Part shown: positions 5,034-8,751 of the stretch, piece by piece
How the letters are laid out: each line of letters begins with the position of its first letter
How positions within the stretch are numbered: the first letter of the stretch is position 1
Source: Vulcanimicrobiota bacterium
GTDB taxonomy: Bacteria > Vulcanimicrobiota > Vulcanimicrobiia > Vulcanimicrobiales > Vulcanimicrobiaceae
Direction: 5' to 3'
Length of the DNA stretch: 8,751 nucleotides
Assembly: GCA_019233415.1 (NCBI GenBank)
Contig: JAFAMK010000310.1
Span: 1 to 8,751 of the forward strand
Notes under the pieces: generated by a model
Database searches by the model: none
What the model saw: only the letters and a program-made list of their open reading frames with translations
What the model was told of the DNA's origin: nothing
Program-made: the position numbers and the translations under genes

Positions 5034-5163
5034 GCGATGTGCTCCAGTCGGCGGCGGTGGGAGATCGAACGCCGGGAGCGTGGTGCGTGCGGTCTGCATG
5101 GGCCTACTCTATCACGTTCCGCGGCGTCCCGCTGCCGTGAGCAGTGCCCGGGGAAGGCTCTGT

Positions 5164-7167
5164 CTAGTGCGCGTCGGCGACTGTTGCTTCGGGGAGGTTC
5201 TCGGGGTCGAGGATCGTTGAGGTGTTGGGTTCGCCGGGTTCGAGGGGGGCGATGATTTCGAAGTTGCGGAGGGGGAGGGTTTTGCCTTTGACCGAGACCG
5301 GGGTTAGCTCGTTGACGATGAAGCGGTCTTTGACTTCTTCGTAGGTCGACTCGCTGATGATGATCTGGCCGCCTTTGGCGACGTTGTAGAGGCGGGCGGC
5401 GGTGTTGACGTTGTCGCCGATGACGGTGTAGTTCAGGCGGTCGCTCGAACCGAGGTTACCCATGACCACCTCGCCGGTGTTCAAGCCCATGCCGACGGTG
5501 AACGCTTGCCGTCCCGCGGCGGCCCACTCGACCATCATCTCGTCGATTTTCCGCTGCTGGTCCCAGGCGCAGCGAGCGGCGTGGTATGCGTCGTCCGGTT
5601 GCGGGTTCGGTGCTGCGAAGACCGCCATGAGGCAATCGCCGATGAACTTGTCGACGTACCCTCCGTACTTGAAGACGATCTGGCACATCTCTTCGAAATA
5701 CTCGTTGAGCGCGCCGTAGATTTCTTCCGGTGACATCTTTTCCGACATCGCGGTGAAGCCGCGAATATCTGAGTAGAAGACGGTTACCTTCACGCGCTTG
5801 CCGGAGAGGTCCAGCGCCTTGAGGGGGTCGTCGTGCGCGAGCATCACTTCGACCAACTCAGGCGAGACGTGCTTGCCGAACATTTCCTTGATGACGCGCT
5901 TGTCGGCGCCCTCGGTGATCGTCCGGTAGAGCGCAACGAACAGTGCGGCCAGGATCGTCGCGGTGTCGACGTGGATCAGGTTCATCCAGTGGAGCGTCGA
6001 GCCGTACAGCGCGACCGCGGTTATCGAGTACACGACGACCACGCCGACGGCGATTGCGACGCCGACGGCGGCCCGCAACTGCGTGACGACGAACCCGATC
6101 AGCAGCGGGATCAGCACGATCAGCACGAGGTCGAGCGCGGGCGGCACACGGCGCACGAACGTGCCGCGCATCAGTTGGTCCATCAGCCGCAGGTTCGCGA
6201 AGACGCCGGGATAGCGGCCGTTCGGGGTGACGATATAGTCGCCCAGCGCCTGCGCGGTCGCTCCGACGACGACGACGTTGCCGTGCACGAAGCTGCGCAG
6301 CGAAGCGTCGTCCATCCGCAGCGCGTCGGCGTACGAGACGATCTGGACGAAGGGGATGGTCAGCCGCGCGGCTCCGGCGCGCGATGACAAGCCGCTCGTG
6401 TCCTGCTGGTCGACGTACTCATGCGTGACGAACGGCAGCATCGTGATCTGCCCCTCGCCGTCGAGCGGAACCTCGTGCGTGCCGAACTTGCCGTGCCATG
6501 CGTCGATCGGCTCGATCGCCGCGCCGGTGTACGTCTCGGTCGTCGCCGCAGCCAGCGAGGGATAGGTGCGACCGTCCGCGGGCCGCATGGTGAGGAACTG
6601 CCCGACGAGCCAGCCGCCGGGGTTGTCGACGGTGGTGAATCCGAGTGCCCGCGCGTTGTCCGCGAGTGACGGCGGTGGGCCGAGCAGTGAGAAAACACCG
6701 CCCCTCGTCGTGTCGATGGTGAACCCGAGGACCGTTGGTTGCGCGCGCAGTCCGGCGGCAAAGGCCGTGTCCTGCGCCGGATCGGAAGCCGGTTCGAGGA
6801 AGAGCACGTCGAACGTCACGACCTTCGCGCCGGCGCGCGCGAGGCGTTGCAGCAGTTGACCGTGACGCGAACGGGGCCACGGCCAAGCGCCGAGTCCGTG
6901 CGGCGGCGCATCGAGCGAACCTTCGTCGATCGCGATGAAGCGAAGGTGCTCGTTCTCGTCGTCGCGGCTCGGGAAGCGGAAGAGCGCCGCGGCTGCGGCG
7001 TGGTCGTCGACCCAGAACTTCGCGTTGTTCAGGACGACGAAGTCTGCGATGCGGTTTGCCGACGGGGCGACGTTGCGGGGCAGGAGGTAGAAGACGACGC
7101 CGACGAGCGCCGCGAGGAGCGAGAGGCCCATCGCGACGCCGAGTATCTTGAGCCGCCGGATGCGCAT
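5164..7167 (-). CDS. CHASE2 domain class III adenylate cyclase
   Basis: A 667-aa membrane receptor cyclase. Residues 8-30 form the first transmembrane helix. Residues about 40-335 are an extracytoplasmic CHASE2 sensor with its signature FIAIDEGSL...WPWPRSRHGQLLQRL...AKVVTFDVLF (77-123) and NVVVVGATAQALGD (297-310). Three transmembrane helices follow (about 345-363, 368-390, 394-414), then a short linker and the catalytic domain at about 458-640. Metal-binding D467 (FYSDIRGFT) and D511 (FIGDCLMAVF) are present, as are K507 (DKFIGD), T581 (NYTVIGD), and N588/R592 (NVNTAAR) for transition-state binding. Lys and Thr/Asp at the specificity positions favour ATP over GTP, so it should make cAMP in response to an unknown external signal. 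All catalytic residues are intact. The ATG at 7167 is 24 bases after efp, without a clear Shine-Dalgarno, suggesting co-transcription. Confidence 0.92.
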   Translation of the reverse strand: MRIRRLKILGVAMGLSLLAALVGVVFYLLPRNVAPSANRIADFVVLNNAKFWVDDHAAAAALFRFPSRDDENEHLRFIAIDEGSLDAPPHGLGAWPWPRSRHGQLLQRLARAGAKVVTFDVLFLEPASDPAQDTAFAAGLRAQPTVLGFTIDTTRGGVFSLLGPPPSLADNARALGFTTVDNPGGWLVGQFLTMRPADGRTYPSLAAATTETYTGAAIEPIDAWHGKFGTHEVPLDGEGQITMLPFVTHEYVDQQDTSGLSSRAGAARLTIPFVQIVSYADALRMDDASLRSFVHGNVVVVGATAQALGDYIVTPNGRYPGVFANLRLMDQLMRGTFVRRVPPALDLVLIVLIPLLIGFVVTQLRAAVGVAIAVGVVVVYSITAVALYGSTLHWMNLIHVDTATILAALFVALYRTITEGADKRVIKEMFGKHVSPELVEVMLAHDDPLKALDLSGKRVKVTVFYSDIRGFTAMSEKMSPEEIYGALNEYFEEMCQIVFKYGGYVDKFIGDCLMAVFAAPNPQPDDAYHAARCAWDQQRKIDEMMVEWAAAGRQAFTVGMGLNTGEVVMGNLGSSDRLNYTVIGDNVNTAARLYNVAKGGQIIISESTYEEVKDRFIVNELTPVSVKGKTLPLRNFEIIAPLEPGEPNTSTILDPENLPEATVADAH

Positions 7168-7191
7168 GTGCGTAGTGCGGCTCGCGGCGCG

Positions 7192-7755
7192 CTAGTTCTG
7201 GACGCGGCCGATGTAGCGGCGGTCGCGTGTGTCGATGCGGATCACGTCGCCGGGGTTCACGAAGAGTGGGACGTTGACCGTTGCGCCGGTTTCGAGTTTC
7301 GCCGGCTTCGTCGTGCCGGTGGCGGTGTCACCCTTGAAGCCGGGATCGGTTTCTTCGACCTTCAGCTCCACGTGCGCAGGGAGGTCGGCGCCGATCGCGG
7401 TGCCGTCGTGGAACTGGACCGCGATCTTCATGCCGTCCTTGAGGAAGTCGGCCGGGTCGCCGATGACGTCCTTCTGGAGCGTGAAGTTCTCGTACGTCTC
7501 GTTGTCCATGAAGTGGTAGCCGTCGGCGTCGTTGTAGAGCATCTGCATCTCACGGTTGTCCACCGTGGCGCGCTCCAGCTTTTCGCCGGCGCGGAACGTG
7601 CGTTCGACGGTCGAGCCGGTCTTCACGTTCTTCAAGCGCGTGCGCACGAACGCCGCGCCCTTGCCGGGCTTGACGTGGAGGAACTCGATGACGGTCCAGA
7701 GCTGGCCGTCGATCACGATGGTGACGCCGTTCCGGAAATCGTTGGAGCTGATCAT
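7192..7755 (-). CDS. efp: Translation elongation factor P
   Basis: A 187-aa protein, the standard EF-P length. EF-P binds between the ribosomal P and E sites and relieves stalling at consecutive prolines. Visible are the KOW-like N-terminal domain (MISSNDFRNGVTIVIDGQLW), the conserved loop HVKPGKGAAFVRTRLKN with the tip lysine K32 that carries the modification in many bacteria, the central OB domain (EMQMLYNDADGYHFMDNETYE), and the C-terminal OB domain containing TKPAKLETGATVNVPLFVNPGD and ending RYIGRVQN. The PGKG loop with lysine at the tip is the form used by lysine-modified or unmodified EF-Ps; arginine-rhamnosylated EF-Ps have Arg there. It lies between plsY (100 bp upstream) and the cyclase gene (24 bp downstream). 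The gap before it may hold a promoter, but I see no convincing one. Confidence 0.97.
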   Translation of the reverse strand: MISSNDFRNGVTIVIDGQLWTVIEFLHVKPGKGAAFVRTRLKNVKTGSTVERTFRAGEKLERATVDNREMQMLYNDADGYHFMDNETYENFTLQKDVIGDPADFLKDGMKIAVQFHDGTAIGADLPAHVELKVEETDPGFKGDTATGTTKPAKLETGATVNVPLFVNPGDVIRIDTRDRRYIGRVQN

Positions 7756-7855
7756 GGCTGTTGAAAAGGCTTCTCCGCGGTACGACGCCCCAACTGCGGA
7801 GCGCCACGTGGGCGCACGGTGCGACCTGCGCGTGTGGAACGCACGCAGCCCGTTC
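7756..7855. other. 100-bp gap between plsY and efp
   Basis: No gene, terminator hairpin with T-run or clear -35/-10 pair is visible on the minus strand. A weak GGAGAAG lies about 15 bases before the efp ATG, too far for a standard ribosome binding site. The gap is the longest within the der-plsY-efp-cyclase block and the most likely place for an internal promoter. Confidence 0.4.
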
Positions 7856-8467
7856 CTATGACCGGTGCGGCGTTTTCAGCAAACCGAGGCGGTTTTCCGT
7901 CCCGTGCCGCAGGCGGTCGAGGTTCGCGCGGTGGCGGGCGACGATCAGCAGCGCCGCGACGACGCCGTAGACTAGGCCCGCCCTGCCGAGCCCGAACCAG
8001 AGGACCGGCCCCATCGCCAGGGAGGCGAGCATCGAGCCGACCGAGGCGTAGCCGCAGGCCACGACCGCCGCGACCCAGACCAGGCCAAAGGCCAGGCCGG
8101 CCGGCCACCACAGCGCGATCACGATCCCGAGGAACGTCGCAACCCCTTTTCCGCCCTTGAAGCCGAGGAACGGCGACCAGCAGTGCCCGACGACGGCGGC
8201 CAGCGCTGCGACGGCCGCCGGGAGGGTTCCGCCGAGCGCCCCGGCGGCCAGGGTCGGGGCGAAGCCCTTGAGCGCGTCGAGCGCCAGGACGGCGAGCGCT
8301 CCGCGCCGGCCGAGCGTGCGCAGCGCGTTCGCCGCGCCGATGTTTCCGCTGCCGCCCTTGCGGATGTCGGTCCCGTAGAACGCCCGCGAGACGAGGACGC
8401 CGAACGGGACCGCACCGACGAGGTAGGCGACGACGGCCGACCCGATCACGAGCGCGGTCTGGTTCAT
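7856..8467 (-). CDS. plsY: Glycerol-3-phosphate acyltransferase PlsY
   Basis: A 203-aa integral membrane enzyme that transfers an acyl group from acyl-phosphate to glycerol-3-phosphate, the first acylation in bacterial phospholipid synthesis. All three conserved loops are visible: GGSGNIGAANALRTLG (38-53; the family form is SGNxGATNxxR, here with Ala for Thr), GHCWSPFLGFKGGKGVAT (94-111), and RHRANLDRLRHGTENR (178-193). Hydrophobic helices lie between them (about 5-25, 57-75, 82-96, 112-135, 140-160, 163-177). The ATG at 8467 overlaps the TGA of der (ATGA), so translation is coupled. Length and motif order are normal for the family. PlsX, which supplies acyl-phosphate, is not in the window. 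Confidence 0.97.
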   Translation of the reverse strand: MNQTALVIGSAVVAYLVGAVPFGVLVSRAFYGTDIRKGGSGNIGAANALRTLGRRGALAVLALDALKGFAPTLAAGALGGTLPAAVAALAAVVGHCWSPFLGFKGGKGVATFLGIVIALWWPAGLAFGLVWVAAVVACGYASVGSMLASLAMGPVLWFGLGRAGLVYGVVAALLIVARHRANLDRLRHGTENRLGLLKTPHRS

Positions 8468-8751
8468 CCTGCGTGGTCTCCGTAGTCGGAGTGTTCGCCG
8501 CCCTCGCGTCGCGAGCGGAACTCGAACGTGAGCGGAACGCCTTCGAAGTCGAACTCGCCGCGCAACGTGTTCTCGATGAAGCGCTTGTACGAGGCCGGGA
8601 CCAGCTCCGGGTCGTTGACATGGAAGACAAACAGCGGCGGGTGCGTCTGCGGCTGCGAGACGTACAGCACCTTCAGCGGCTTGCCGGACTGAATCGGCGG
8701 CGGGTGCGCGAGGACCGCGTCGCGCACGACCGCGTTCAATTTCGCGGTCGG
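8464..8751 (-). CDS. der: Ribosome-assembly GTPase Der (EngA), C-terminal part
   Basis: Only the last 95 residues are in the window; the frame continues past base 8751. Der has two GTPase domains and a C-terminal KH-like domain and acts in 50S subunit maturation. The visible part is that KH-like domain: PTAKLNAVVRDAVLAHPPP matches the family's (I)xTxxLNxxLxxAxxxHPPP, then KVLYVSQPQTHPPLFVFHVN, then PASYKRFIENTLRGEFDFEGVPLTFEFRSR, matching the conserved Y.R(Y/F)LEN.lR..F.f.GtPi...fR.R end. A short acidic tail (EGGEHSDYGDHAG) closes the protein. Its TGA overlaps the plsY start. The GTPase motifs themselves are outside the window, so the call rests on the KH-like domain alone, but the match is strong. 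Confidence 0.93.
   Translation of the reverse strand, partial: PTAKLNAVVRDAVLAHPPPIQSGKPLKVLYVSQPQTHPPLFVFHVNDPELVPASYKRFIENTLRGEFDFEGVPLTFEFRSRREGGEHSDYGDHAG

Noticed and set aside
5100..5163. Terminator hairpin after the cyclase gene
   Set aside because: Only a 4-bp CTGC/GCAG stem without a T-run is visible, too weak to call.

Overview
This is a GC-rich bacterial chromosomal window in which nearly all housekeeping genes lie on the minus strand. The gene set (Der GTPase, PlsY acyltransferase, elongation factor P, prephenate dehydratase, M55 D-aminopeptidase, a CHASE2-adenylate cyclase) is bacterial and fits a free-living organism with glycerophospholipid membranes. I cannot place the phylum from sequence alone. 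The style recalls GC-rich environmental lineages, including candidate phyla such as Eremiobacterota, but that is only a guess.

Right block (5164-8751, minus strand): the 3' end of der, then plsY (ATGA overlap), efp (about 100 bp gap) and a CHASE2-class III nucleotide cyclase (24 bp gap) form a probable operon. Left block (1-1777, minus strand): a membrane-anchored TPR protein, a DppA-type D-aminopeptidase (ATGA overlap) and the 5' end of pheA (8 bp gap) form a second tightly packed operon. A SprT-like zinc metallopeptidase diverges from the TPR gene. Their two start codons share the palindrome CATG, so no intergenic promoter exists between them.

Middle block (about 2295-5160) is an accessory stretch. 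It holds a doubtful small ORF whose ribosome binding site can be covered by a 9-bp inverted repeat. Next is a two-gene minus-strand unit of unknown function, a Tat-type lipoprotein followed one base later by a 98-aa three-helix membrane protein. After that come a decayed IS3-family transposase 3' end with an IS-end-like sequence, a HigA-like antidote gene, and a VapD-family (Cas2-like) ribonuclease. The antidote and vapD are convergent and share stop-codon bases.

The most interesting reading is that IS3 insertion and decay removed most of a RelE/HigB-type toxin gene. Only a C-terminal helix of the toxin appears to remain, directly joined to an intact orphan antidote, and the next gene is another toxin-like ribonuclease (VapD). 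The uncharacterised lipoprotein/membrane-protein pair and the CATG head-to-head overlap are the other places worth checking.
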